Shown piece after piece: positions 1 to 12,960 of a DNA stretch of 64,000 bases (its first letter is position 1; each line of letters opens with the position of its first letter). The stretch lies in NCBI RefSeq assembly GCF_002078875.1, contig NC_034409.1:66995015-67059014 (forward strand), given 5' to 3'. The notes under the pieces were generated by a model. That model did not search any database. It worked only from the letters and a program-made list of their open reading frames with translations, and was not told where the DNA came from. The DNA is from Numida meleagris (Eukaryota > Chordata > Aves > Galliformes > Numididae). The translations under genes and the position numbers were made by a program.

Positions 1-83
1 TGAGAGAGAGTGTCTTCTTGTCATGGCTGGGAGGCAGGCAGCAAAGATTCCCCTTTTATTTTCTGTCTTGGTTGGAAAAATGC

Positions 84-297
84 ATGCGAGTCACTCCAAA
101 AAAGAACAGAATAGCACTGTTTGATGGAGCAAACTCTCAGCTACAAAACATTATTTTTCAACATAGTCACCACCATTAGCTATGCATTTTTGCCAGTAAT
201 GAACAAGAGCCTGTGTGTCACCACCAACATCCAGCTCTGACATCTTGGGGAAACATAAGAAGACAGGAGGCATTATTTTTGGAGCAACCCTCATATT
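84..297 (-). mobile_element. Internally deleted mariner (Galluhop-like), about 210 bp
   Basis: Read on the minus strand, positions 200-151 encode WQKCIANGGDYVEK, the typical C-terminus of a mariner transposase. The right end (about 262-297) is a terminal inverted repeat reading inward as GAGGGTTGCTCCAAAAATAA and continuing into TGCCTCC. It abuts TA, the target-site dinucleotide of mariners. A degenerate left repeat starts near 84-88 (GAGTCACTCCAAAAAAG). Between them only a 5'-UTR piece (TGTTGGTGG) is joined to the C-terminal codons, so nearly all of the transposase, including the DD34D catalytic core, is missing. The element is non-autonomous and decayed. Family assignment to Galluhop/Mariner1_GG is from memory of the terminal and C-terminal sequence. 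The exact left end is uncertain by several bases. Confidence 0.75.
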
Positions 298-3200
298 ATG
301 GTAATCAATTTCCTTCTGAAATATAGTAACACCACACACCACAGTGGTATAACCACTGGTCTGATTCTTTTTTGAACAATTTGAAGGTAAGTTTATAAAG
401 AAATCAATATGTAAAATCAGTAAAACCTTGAACATACGAGGGAAAAAAATCACAACGAAATACACATGTTCCAAAATTTGTCAGGTATTCAATCAGTTGA
501 GTACCTAACTCTCACTGGGAATTTGCTGAAGTTCCCCTCTGAATTTTAATAGATTAGATTTCTCTGAAGAAGATTATAAACTGTATGTTCCTTTGCTTGT
601 TAAAACTGAAATAGAGAATAACTGTTATTTTCAGAAGTATTTCACACATTCTTACAAACATACTATATTTGAGGCAAACACAGTAAAGAAGGGTAAGATT
701 GGCCAGCTGTCAGTGTTTGTCATCGTTTTCCTTGGGTTCACACTCTACTTCACGTTAACATATATGTTCTCTACACAAATCCCAAGTTGTAGTCTGGAGG
801 CAACTTTTGGGGAGTTATACGCCCTACTCTGAGGGCTTAAAGTGTGTCTGTATGCCTTACCAGTTGTAAGCTCTGAGAAAGACAAAGTCACTTTTCATCT
901 TCTTTACGTAACAAGGATAAAGGAAATTTGTATTTTTCATGAATTTCAGAGAGAAGGGATATATTTCATTTCAAAGGATTGAGCTGCTAACATAAAATTT
1001 ACAAGTAGCACAGATGCTGAGCTCAGAGTAGTTAGATTTTTTCCTGGTTTGTACCCAGGAAGTTAGGATGAGAATCATCTTTAGCTATGGAGGCCTAGAA
1101 TGTACAATTCATCTGGCCTAAAGATGTGTGTTCCATTCACTTCTTTTCTAAAGGGAGTTCAGGGTGATTAGCTTAGACCTTGTCAGAAGTATACCCTTCT
1201 TACTCCCAGCTTACTTAGTGGCTCTTTTCTACTGTGGTCTATATGCCTAGGCAATTCCAGTTAGTAAGCATGTAACAGGACAGTTAAGTAAGAATATTTC
1301 AGTGAGTATTGGTGGGACATGAACCTCAAGCCCAAAGGACTTCATATTTCTGTAGTAGTTAAAATTTGTGAAAGATGCTGAGTTGGAGTCACTATGGACA
1401 ACTTTTTAACCACCAAGTACACGTAGCATCTGTGCGTTGATTGAGTTTTCTGTCCTTGGGAAGAGGAGACACCTTGCTGTGCTCATCAGTGCATTGCTTC
1501 TCTATGTTTTCATAGAAATATTCACTCCTTTTCTTGCCAAATGTCTTTGGACAGTCTACTGTGGTTGTGAAGCATGCTAGTGCTGTTAAATACATGATGG
1601 AAAGATAGATGGTGAGAATAAGGATAATATTCAATGCCTGCAATATTGGGACGTGCTTTTAAGTAACCTTAGATGCTCCCTCAATAAAAGCAAGTGTGAT
1701 CCCTTTGACCAAAAACCTGTTTTACGCCATGATATGAGCTGGAGAAGTTGAGAGATATTTTACAGTTGCTGACTTTGGCAAAAACAAGATGTATCCCTGC
1801 GTAATGGAGGACTGTGCTGTTTCTTGCATTATTCATGCTTCCCACGCTGGAGTCACAAACACTGGGCAATGTTAATACTTGCAATGGAAAAATGTAATTG
1901 GCAGAAATGTTTAATATATTAGTGATAGATGGGAGGGCCAACAAGGGACCTTCCCTGTTCTGGATTGAAAAGTGACATATTATTAGTGATCAAGGAGAGC
2001 ACTGTATGAAGCTGATCACTGCTAAACAGAGGGATGTGAGCAAGACCCCGGCTCAGTATTCCCAGTCTTTCTCGAAACTGAGATGTATTTACCAGTTGCT
2101 GACTGAAGATGTAATGAGTACTGTTCAACCTCCCACTGTAAAGAACAGCCAGTCTTGGAGCAGCATAAAAACGGTTAATCAAATAGGTCATATGAGGAGG
2201 CAGATGTTGGAACATATTGTAATGGAGTGTTGCACAGTATGGGAAGATGTCTTGCAGAGTACAAGGATGGGTGGGGAAAGAGACTATTAGCGATATTTTC
2301 TGCTGTGGTCACTGTAAATATCCAAATACTTTGGGAAAACTTCTGAATGTAAGAAATCAAAGCATTAGCATTCCTGCTGTGATAGACTTTGGGGTAAAAT
2401 GATGGAGGGAAAAAAGAAGTAGAAACATGAGTCCTTCTGTAGTACTCTACATAACATGAAGATGTCTAGGCCTTATCTTTAGTCTGCCAAAGTCACTGTA
2501 AGCCTTGGAACATGCAAGTATTTTACCTGAAAAAATATATATATTACTGAGCTTGAGATTATATTAAACATAGAACTGTTAAAATAGCTTCTATTTTAGC
2601 AGTGCCCCTAATTCACACCCACTCAAACACCTCTTCTCTCATTAACCCCATCATCAGACTCAAGTAACTCAAGTAAAATGAGACGGCATTAGGAATGAGG
2701 TAATGAACAAAGATTTCTGGATAATGTTATTACTTCATGATAGCAGCTCTTGCTAGTGTGAGTGCAGTTAAGAGCATCTTGGTATTTCCATTGCACACTC
2801 TTTGGTACTCCCACCTCTTCTGCTTTACAGACAACTATTCAGCCAAAAGCAATTTAAAAATTGATTTTACATCAGTTTTGGCTGTTGTTGTGAATTGAAA
2901 ATAGTTTAATGTTTTGATACTGCTTTCTGAAATATAATTTTTTTTTTTCCCCTCATAATCCAAATTTCCAGATTGAACAATTTAAAATGTGGGTTAGCTC
3001 TTTTTATAACCACATTATTAGCAATTGAAAAATATCTCCTAAGCTTCCACAGTAACTTCAGTATTTAATGTTTCTGGACAAGCAGATCCATTTTTATGTT
3101 ATAAAAAGTTCCACACAAGAAATTGGCGTGAAGGGAAAAATTTTCAAAACTCCCCACTTTCACTTAGGAATCTACATTTTATGTCTGTTTTAAAAATTTA

Positions 3201-6200
3201 TCCAGTGCCTCACAACAGTTATAAAAAGCAGTTTTTATAAGGAGTCATTGACGCATCAAATGTAATAATGAATTATAGAGCTTTTGTTAATATGATGTGC
3301 ATCAGAGGTTGCAGAATGGAGGATCCTCCTGTCTATGGAGGATTCTGTAAGAGATTAGTTAGTATTGCAGCCCTATAAATGACAATTGCCAATAAATGAC
3401 ATCTTTTTTGCTTGAAGAACAGGAGAGAGGAGGAGATATCTGCATTCGTGCCATTTAGATTTAGGGGCAAAAGATGTATGGTTAAAAGACAGAGAGGATT
3501 CTTCCACAGAGTTGCTCAGATGATCTGGAGGAGCCTGGGACTGGACAGCTTTTGTCAGGATGAAAGGGTGCCAGTGGAAAAGAAACAGAGAAGCTTGCAT
3601 TGTTCAACTATCATTGAAGTGCTTGTTAGACAAGTACATGGAGATCCTCTGGTCACAAGAGCTTTCGATCTGGCACGCTTCTCTAGAACTATATATAGTT
3701 TCCCTTGGTCAGCTTGATACTGAAAAGTAGAATGCTCACTCTTGATATGGGAACATGAAGTTCTAACAGACATTTGTTATCGGTATGAATTGGTGAGACT
3801 AGAATTAGTCATGAAATTCTTCGGAGCTAAATGTGAAGTTCCAAAGTTTGTATAAACTCTTTTTACTCTTGGGTGATGCACAGCACATGAGGAAAACAAA
3901 AGTTAAAAATTTAATTCCCTTTGACCTTCAGTCACGTTATGTTGTGTCTACAACTTCTTTAACTTGAGTAAAAAATGTGCCAGAAGAGACATATTAGAGT
4001 GAGTTCTAGGCTAGATTTAAGGCTTTTCATGTGTGGGCTGAAATCTAACCATGCAGTGTCATTGGACCTTAGTGTCTGTGCTTTCACTTTAGTGAGAGTC
4101 AGAAACTGAATCCTAAAGGATTTCAGAATTTTTCAGAGACCACTTTTGGGGAAACAAAGTCTCTGAGAATTAAGAATTAAATTTCTTTATGTGTCCTAAT
4201 GGAATATATGAAGTGTCACTCTTCCCATTACATTAGTAATGGGAAGCATGGAAATAATGAGATGAAACAGAAAACAGTTTCTGATGTTATTTCCTGAGAA
4301 GTTAGTGCCAAAGCTTCACAGAAGTTTTCAAGCTCTCTGGAGTTTTATGGGCTCCATTGGAGGGGGAGTTTTACAGACCAAACCCATTTTTATCGTAAAA
4401 CCAAAGAATTAAAAGATTTAACAGCTTTTCAGTTTTGTTTCTACTACTTCATTTCATTAAATGGGAAATTCTTTATGATGAGAAAACTCCAACACAAGGA
4501 ATTAGTTGTTTTTATACTCTCTCAGGTCTTTTCTACACACTCCAGCATTTCGTTTTTGTAGACTACCATCTTCTAATCTCAAGCAGCCTAGCTCAACAAA
4601 TATGCATTTGTTTTCACACATCTAAGCTATCCAGCTTATAGCAATAGAGGTAGTTTAAAGTTAGGCACTTCTGTGAGTATAAAAGTGCACAGGACTCATT
4701 GTTGAAAACCAGAGCAAAATTCAGCTGTTTTTCTCATTTGAAATACAAATCAGACTTGCTCTGATTCAGTGAGGTTCTAGGTCAAAGTTGGGCCTATTGT
4801 TGGAATTGCAGTTTTCTTACAGGTCTAGTAAGTGTAATTTACCTTTTCTGCAAGCTTTGACTTAAGTCATAGCTAGAAATGTTAAAGAATAGGGGAGTTC
4901 CTGTGGGTCAAAGCCAGAGGAAATGTACCCATGAGACAGAACTTTCCAAAATTGTTATGTATCATGCTGCTGGGTGCCCCATAGTGACACCATGACTTCA
5001 CAAGAGGATCCTGTAGGACAAAGTAAGACTTTTCAGCTTTCTGAAGCTCCTTGCTGGTGAGCATGTGAGGCAAAGAACATGAACAAAAATTGCATGAAAG
5101 GTAGGTGGATTCTTCACCTCCAAAAATAACATAAAAATAAAAATAACTACTTCAGCTGAATAAAGAGGCCGTGGCACATCCTATTAGCACTTCCTGGTAA
5201 GGAAGAAGGCAAAGGGAAATAAAAGTCTTCAAAACTATTATGGGAATCAGTTTGCTTTAGTTCAGCTCTTAGAATGTTTTCTTCTGCAACTCAGATGCTC
5301 TATTAACCACCAGTCCCTCCATTTCAATATTCTTCTTCTACCCGTACTTCCTCATTTATGCATTCTTTTCAGGGAGGCTTGGCACAAGGGAAGCAGCTCG
5401 AATGCAGTCAGTCCTTAGTTCGCCTTCAAGGCACAAATGTCACAATCTTTCGTCTCTACCCAAAATGGAAGAGAGGAGCTGTGGCTCTCTGAGCCTATGA
5501 AAGTGAGCTGTGTTGAAAGTTGCTTATGATGGATTAAGAGTTTGTCAGTCTCTGTCTCCTGTGCCTTTTTCCAGGGCCTTTGACTAGATAATACAGCTCA
5601 GTTCAAAAGAGCAAATTAAGCTTTTGGATGATCTGAGCGGATGTCATTGAGCTTCTGTACACATCGGAATGAAGGAACAATGTTAATTTATACTTTCAAG
5701 GACAACAGATACGATTGCATGGTTCTTTGGGCTCAGAAATATTTGTGTCACTGGGAAAACAGTAGAAAGAATATATTTTGCATTTCAGTATTTGATACTG
5801 TCATTAACAAATGAATATATCCATGGAAGACCTTTAGGAAGTACACGGGCAAAAATATCCAAGGGAATTTTTTTCAACTTATTTTTGTTATTTTGTTTAT
5901 TCTTTGTCTCCTGCCCCAAACTATACTTTGGTAACATGGCTCTAGTGCTTTTGGTAGCTGATTAACATCTTTCTTCTACCTCTAACGAGAGACTTCAGTA
6001 CTGCAGAACTCTTATCACAGCTTCTCACAAGGAATTTTCTAGAGCAGGATGAGTGCTGTGCTCAACGTGTACTGCAAAATTCTTATTGCTTGACTTTATT
6101 TTTGTAAAAGAGGGGAGAAAATTCATGGAGGAATCTTATAATCGTCGGACTCTAAGGACCTGATGCTATATCTACATGCTAGTGAACAAAATCATGCTAT

Positions 6201-8343
6201 CAAAATAAGAAATGCAGTTGACATTATCTTTCTACCATGAGCTCCGCTCATGACTTCAGAAGAAAGAGTTTTCAGATCTGAAGTAAATCAGTTATCAGTC
6301 CTAAAGGAGGCGTAGAGTTTTCTTAATTCCCTGTTGACTACAACAACTTAAAATACAAACAGAATGTGTATAAATAAAATTGGAGAAATAGTTGCTTAGG
6401 AGATGTGTATAAAATAGTGAAATGCCTTAATTATAGCTCAGCAATCTGAAATATATAGAACCTTATTTACAGTAATTCCGCTAGCAGTGTTTGCTTATTA
6501 ACTACTCTAGTCACTTAATGGATAACAATGAATGATTATATACAATACCAGTCAAGTGAAGCAATGTAATATGAAATAAGTATTTTGTCAAATGGCCACT
6601 CACAGAATTTTGCTGTCTTAAATGGGAAAATACACTTACTGAAATCAGGTGCTCAGAGTTAGTTGCCAAAAATCTGGATATATCAAATAATAAGCTCTTG
6701 GGAAACATATTTATGATAAACAAATAGGCAGTAGGGAGTTTTTTCCTACAAGAATATAATGTCTGTGCCAGTTTGCTGATTTCAGGCTTCTAATATGGAA
6801 ATGCTGTACTGGGATAGAAGTCTCCATGTGGAACCCTCATACGAACACTTCATCTTCATTATGGAATAGTCAGCTTGTGATAAAGGGACTGCAGTTTACA
6901 AAACAAATGCCTATTCTTAAGTTACACAGCCTAGTTGTTTGTTGGTCTTCTGGATTGCCACTGCCCATCTGACTATATGCTCCTTACTAAATATGCTGTC
7001 AGAAGTGTGTTCTTACTTTAAAGAAATGCTTTTATCTTTATTTTAACAAAAAAAGTTATCTTGACATAAGAATATGTAATAGCAGTGGCAGTAAGAATAA
7101 CATTCTGCTGATGCACAGCACACTACAACTAGGAATAAATTGTTGGCTAATTATTATTTCTTAATATACAAATATTAATTACTTCCATTGAAGGGAACAC
7201 TGTTCATCTGCAAAGTTTCATCCAACAAGCTTTTTCCAGAAGATGTTATCCAGTTTCCTCTCCAATATGCATTCCTTATAGTCACTCTATTTCAATTACT
7301 GTCACATGGTGTGAACATGATATATATGAATATGTAGGCCACTTGGGCAGTTTTCCAGTTAAAAAAAAAATCTTCATTTGTAAAGAGCAGGCAATCTTAA
7401 ACACACAATTTACAATGATATTTTATCACAGAAACTAATAGATTTCACTAGCCTCTGATAGGAAGTGTCTATTGATAAGTTCTTACAGTTACATCCTGTG
7501 GAAGGATTGTCTTCTTGTTTAGGCACAGAACAAAGGAGCCATGAGGTGTAGGCTCTAATCAAGAGTTTCCTACAGCCTTCCTGTGACCACGAATAGCCAG
7601 CTGATGTTCTGGGTGCTGATTCTTACCTTGTTAGCATTTGACTAGCATTAGCATTGATAGAATTAAAAAATACTTTTCAGAGAATAGAATATGAATTTAT
7701 TAGCATTCTTAGAGTGCCATAGAACTGTTACTGTTTTTCCTATAAAAGCTCCTATAAATACAAATATAGCTTTACTTTACCTAAAATGATTGTCCTACCC
7801 ATAGGAATTTATTTCTAACAAAACTCAGAGACGCCACAAATTCTACCTGCATTTCTGACTTCATCCACTGTTTTACCAGCAAAGCAGGCTTTATTGGAAT
7901 GTACTGCAGTGATGATAAAAGTCTTTATTAGTCTAAATAGAGACTTAAAATTAATTCAGTTTTTCAGTGACCTGGACCCCAGCCTTGTTTCTGAATGCCA
8001 GGGATCCCCAGCTGGTCATGGAAGTTCCAAATTAAAAAAAGAACTAGCGCATTCAGCCTGGCATGGGCAGAGCGATCCTGTTGACTACAGTGGGATTATT
8101 CTCAGGAATAAGGACTCTGGGCCTGGAACCAGAGAGATCAGCTACCAGAATCATATTTTATGGAGACTTGTGGTTACTGATTCTAAAAGTAATGTTTTTC
8201 TAATATGAGAGAGATGGTAGTTACAAGGCTGTGTTTGTAACTTGCATGCAATAAGCGTATAAATGAAGTCTTGTTCCGTTTGTGAATGCTTTTCAGTTTT
8301 TCTAATGAGAACTTGTTTTTCTTAACATTTCTTTCTAAGGAAG

Positions 8344-8670
8344 TCTCAGATTTTCTAAGGCTAGAGAGACTACTGGATTGTCTAGTCTGACTAAACAAGA
8401 TGTAGAATATTATTGAGCATAGTCAGTTCTTTGTTTAAAGTTTATCTTCCAGAAATACATCTGATTTTGACTGAAGCATCAAGAGACAGAATCCACCATT
8501 TCTCTAGGCAGTTCTGCCAAATATTAACAACAACCCCTGGCTAAAAGGAACACATTACTTATCTATTAATTTGCAGAGTCTTAACTTTCAAATATTTATT
8601 GTTCTTTCATGATTCATGATTTGCTTACCTCTATTCCTTCCCTAGATTAACTGCCGAGCACAATTTAGGA
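8344..8670 (-). mobile_element. Ancient CR1/L3-type LINE 3' tail
   Basis: On the minus strand the left end reads GTCAGACTAGACAATC, followed by a segment like the 3' terminus of old amniote CR1 elements (GTCTCTCTRGCCTTA, then AAATCT). Further inside, the + strand carries several blocks typical of the same tail: TATCTTCCAGAAATACATC (8443-8461), the block around 8480-8500 with AGAATCCACCATTTCT, and CTAGATTAACTGCCGAGCAC near 8643. The orientation is antisense to SOX5. It is 5'-truncated, and divergence is high with many indels, so the insertion is old and may be shared with turtles or crocodiles. The similarity is recalled, not computed. Confidence 0.72.
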
Positions 8671-9960
8671 TGGAAGCTTTCAAAAGAAGTTAACTGGTTA
8701 TTGTGGCCACAGAAAAGAACAATTTAGCTTTTCAACATTTAGTACATCTTTAATCCCTATCTGATCCACAGATTTTGGGCAAATTCATCCAGCTTGCTAT
8801 TTTTTACCTGGTGAATAAAGGAAACACTAGTTCAGGGAAGGTCCTCTACCAGTAAGAGTCTTTCTTTATCAGACCTGTGCACACCTCAGCACTGGCAGCC
8901 AGAGTAATTTCTTAAAGGGAGTGGATGTGGTGAAGATATACAATAGGTAGAACAATAATAATTATCCAACTCTATTCAGAATTCTAAAGATTTAAAAATA
9001 AAAACAAGACAAAACAAGTGCATCTCAAGATCTCAAGTTACATTGTCATAAGGTGAAAATAGCCCATTGTGAAAATTGTCAACATCAAGCACTGAACTGA
9101 GTAAAATTTACTTTACAGTGTTTTTTGGGGGGTTACGTTTTAAGGGAGCTTAGTAAGGTTGTGTTTATGTATCATCTGTGTTTTCTGAAAATCTCCTAGT
9201 CGGTGCAAATAAATGACATTTAAAGCTTTTGCCAAAGTTTTGAATGTACAAATTAGTGTGTTCCTTTGAAATGTGTTGGACTGAGAATCTTTGAAGGAAA
9301 CTCAGACACAGAAAAGATGAAAATTAGGCACTTGTACCTTTCAGATATATAATGAAGAGAGAGATGAATAACTTTTTTTTTTAATAGATCCAGAAAGAAT
9401 TGCTACTGACCATTGCTGAGGGCAGCTTTAATTCTGATTTCTATAGTTATCCTTTTTCTACATTGTTTCTACTTTTAAAAATCTGTCTTACAGTAGGATG
9501 TGTCAAATGTTTAAGTGAATTCTTTTCTTCTAATTCCTTATGACCTTTCTTAATTTAAAAAAAAAAATCGCAACAAAACTGAACAGATCCAAAATTAATT
9601 CTTTCTGCCATAATCAAACACTTTGCATGCCTTATTTAAGCACAAAATTTTAGGTAAGGAAAATTAAATTAATGGATTCTGAATGAGAGAATCTGAATTT
9701 ATACCATTTTTTTCCCTGAGATTATGCAAAAATCAAAGCCATCAGGGCTGTGAAGTCAAAACAGGGCCATTCATGTGTATATTTTTAATGATAGGTCTTA
9801 GAATGACACAGAAATTGAAGTACTGGATCAGTCAACAGTTCAGATATTTAAGCACAGTGGTTTGTAAATTCATCACTGTGGTAACTCCACTGAGGAATTT
9901 ATATCAGAAACAAACTCATTGCAGTAACCGATTTGGTTTCCAGTATCACCTGTCTCTCAG

Positions 9961-9976
9961 TCTCTCTCTCTCTCTC
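9961..9976. repeat. (TC)8 microsatellite
   Basis: A perfect TC run of 16 bases lies in the intron upstream of exon A and is followed by CC and a T run. The pyrimidine tract it forms is not followed by a recognisable exon. Confidence 0.9.
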
Positions 9977-11491
9977 CCTTTTTTAATATCAGTTCTTAAT
10001 CTCTAGTGTTTACTAATAAAAATATTTTAATAAGAGATAATACAGTAAACTAAATGTCTATAGGTGCTTGAATCAACTATCTCTGCCTGTGTAATTGCTA
10101 ACACTTTGTTCAACCCTTTTTAAAATTGCTATTAAATCTCATTCTCATTTTCTGTATTAATAGAACAAGAATTCATTTTTAGTGTAACCTCAAAGCAGTA
10201 ATGAGCATTGTTAACATGTAACAACAATGCCCAAGGGGAAAGTTTTCAAAGCCAATCTAACCTTAAGGCTTTTGCTATTGATGTGCTACAGAGTCATCAA
10301 GCCAAGGGCTGTTAGAGCTAGTCCATTTGGAGAGTTCAGCTGAATATTTCTGTTTAATATATTGGAAGAATTATAAATTGTTTTGGTGGTGACCTAGGGA
10401 GAATGGGAAATTTTTGTTTAATAGCTTAAGAGCAGAGAGGCAATATTATAAAAATAGCTGTACCTCCTGCTCATTGTAAAGTGTATCATATCATGCTTTT
10501 GTTCTGATGATTTTGTTTCCATACAGATTTTCATAAGAGGTTAATGAGAAAACATTAACAAGGCATGCAATATTGCACATGGGCAGGGGAGTCGAAACAT
10601 AGTTATGTGGTTATAAGCAAACAATAGATGTTACTTTTTAATTGCTTTTCAGAAACCCAGTTCTGCTTCCTTGAAGACATATTATCTATCTTACTAAAAG
10701 CAGAATATTATCCTTATTTATGTATAGTAAGAAAAAAAACACAAGTTGTCTAAAGCTATAGTGCTTCATTGATGTCAGCTAGTTTCAGCTAAACACCTCA
10801 GTTACAGTAAACCAGTCAATAGCCTACAGTTCGGAAGTATGAGTTGTAGTGGAGCAGAGTGACCTCCTTGAATGCTAGAATTTGAGACTGGGTCTTTAGG
10901 TTAGCTGTAGGTTGTGTAAGTGGTTTGAGGAGATCCTATTTGATGTACACATTGAGAGGTTCAAGAATGGTGTTACAGGAGTGATATGCAATAACTTTGT
11001 TTCACTTTTTGCAATCTTGGTTTTATTACTATAAAAATAGAATACATTTTAGATGATGGTTAGATATTTTAAGAGAGACCGATTCAAACACCCTGTTGGA
11101 ATGCTGATGCTGAGGTAGAAATGCTCTTTTATTTGAGTTTGATTTGTTTGCGAAATGAATGCACAGATTCTTGTCACTTAGCTGTCTTGATTCACAGCAC
11201 TTGGTCACACCAGTGCACTTTCCTTGGGTATAAATTAAAGGTCATCATGTCGTATAACAGCTAACTATTAACAGAGAAGTTCAATAATGTCAAAGCTCAA
11301 AAATATTGACAGTTTAAGAAATGTACTGCAAGTTATATGTTTCTGTCTTTTTTTTTTTAATGGTTGGAGCGATCCTATTTGTTAAGTAGAAATCAGACCA
11401 TTGCAATTTCATAAGACAGATGTTTTTCACTTCAGAGCTGGGCCTGATGTTGCTTTTCAGTAGAATAGTTGCTTTGTGTACTAGGAAAGGA

Positions 11492-11530
11492 CTTCATAAG
11501 AGGTTACTCTAACAAGAGACCTCTTATAAG
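11492..11530. other. Short imperfect inverted repeat (hairpin)
   Basis: The left arm CTTCATAAGAGGT (11492-11504) pairs with the right arm ACCTCTTATAAG (11519-11530), with a single bulged base and a 14-base loop. The block TTCATAAGAGGTTA also occurs near 10530, about 1 kb upstream. No transposon ends or target duplication are visible. It may be chance. Confidence 0.5.
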
Positions 11531-12719
11531 ATTTTACTTTATGTTTATTTTTAATTCTCCAAATCAATTAAATAGAGGTGAGATGTTGAACCTGATAGCA
11601 GGAGGACTAAGTTTGTAAAAAGCATGAATGAAGGCTTTATAGGTTTTCTTCCACCCCTCTTTCCAGATTACTCCACTCAACTCTCTTGTAAGAAAGGCTC
11701 TCTTGAGGTATATTCCCTTAACTGAGTATACGAAATGATTTGAATTTCCACATATTCCACTTATCTCCTAAAAAGATGGTTTTTCTCCTGGGCTGTTGCA
11801 TAGGGAAATCCATCCCCCATCCCTATTCAGTCATCATCTTGTTTGCAAACATTGTCTAAAAGGTGATTGATGACTGGAAGGAGGAGCAACACATTTCTCA
11901 GTGACCACTGGACTGGTGTTAGATTGTACAGATTCTTACTGAATCTTACTGTGCTATGCATGTAATTCATGTGACTTAGCACTAATTATTCATTCTTTGG
12001 ACCTCATCTGAAGTCTGAAAGCTACTTGAGGTAGGTATTTCCTTTACTCTTTGAAAATTCTTCCCCAGAGGCTTACAGAAATTTTTGGGAGACTGTTCTC
12101 AATAGACAAGTCCCTGTATGTCCTATGAATGTTAGTTCATGACCTCAAAGTGTCCAAACTAATGTTGCTGGTTTTACTTTTGCTTCCGTGCTAGACTTAC
12201 TGTCTGATATCTAATTTATAGATTCTCAACAAACTCGAACCTTTCCTGCTCAATAGTCATGCTACTTTCTTTTATCTTTTTTTTTTTTTCCAGAGTTGCC
12301 TCCATTTGTTTTGTCAATTCATGAATAGGGAGCAAAAGAAAGGCAAAATCTTGATCTACTCTGTCATGACCAGAGTCTGATTATATCGAGTTATTCCCTA
12401 GCCATGCACCCTATTTCTTAAACAACTGTTGCCCTTCTGATATATTAATTTGTACATATCGCTGGCTTGATTTTCCTTGAACTGCCTGCTGCAGATCTCC
12501 TCTGGTTCACACAAACCCTTGCTCCTTTCTCCCTGTTGGATTTATTCGTCTTTTGAAAGAATGAATGGATATGAACTTCCACTGATAAATACATGCATTT
12601 GAATTTGTGACTGATTTGTGGCTGGATTGTTTTTGATGACTTTTATCTGTAGTTGATTTGCATCTATTTGGCTCTGGCTGGCTGAGGGTAACACATGGAA
12701 TAAATGAATACATAAATTC

Positions 12720-12960
12720 AAGGAAGAGGCAGGGAGAGAACAGAAGAATGAATGGGTGATAGGGAAGGAGAGTGAGACTAAACAGAAAGAGATGGATAAA
12801 TGGTGATTAAGAAGTACAGAAAAATAAGGAACAAGCAGCGATCAAAGTAGAAGAAGAGACTAAAAGGATTCAAAACTGAAAGGAGTAGAAAGTCTGAAAA
12901 GAATAGGACTAGTGAAAAAGAATGAAGTAAGAACTTGGTGCCTGATTACACTTACAGGAG
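12720..12960 (+). repeat. Purine-rich low-complexity tract
   Basis: About 240 bases on the + strand are dominated by A and G (for example GAAGAGGCAGGGAGAGAACA and AGTAGAAGAAGAGACTAAAA), with no fixed repeat unit. It is probably a decayed GA-rich simple repeat. No coding frame or transposon is recognised in it. Confidence 0.6.

Noticed and set aside
2006..2290. 94-codon frame with overlapping minus-strand frame
   Set aside because: No family is recognised; taken as chance open frame.
3412..3717. 101-codon basic open frame with an overlapping minus-strand frame
   Set aside because: I briefly considered it as a LINE or retroviral fragment, but no reverse-transcriptase, integrase or gag motif can be seen.
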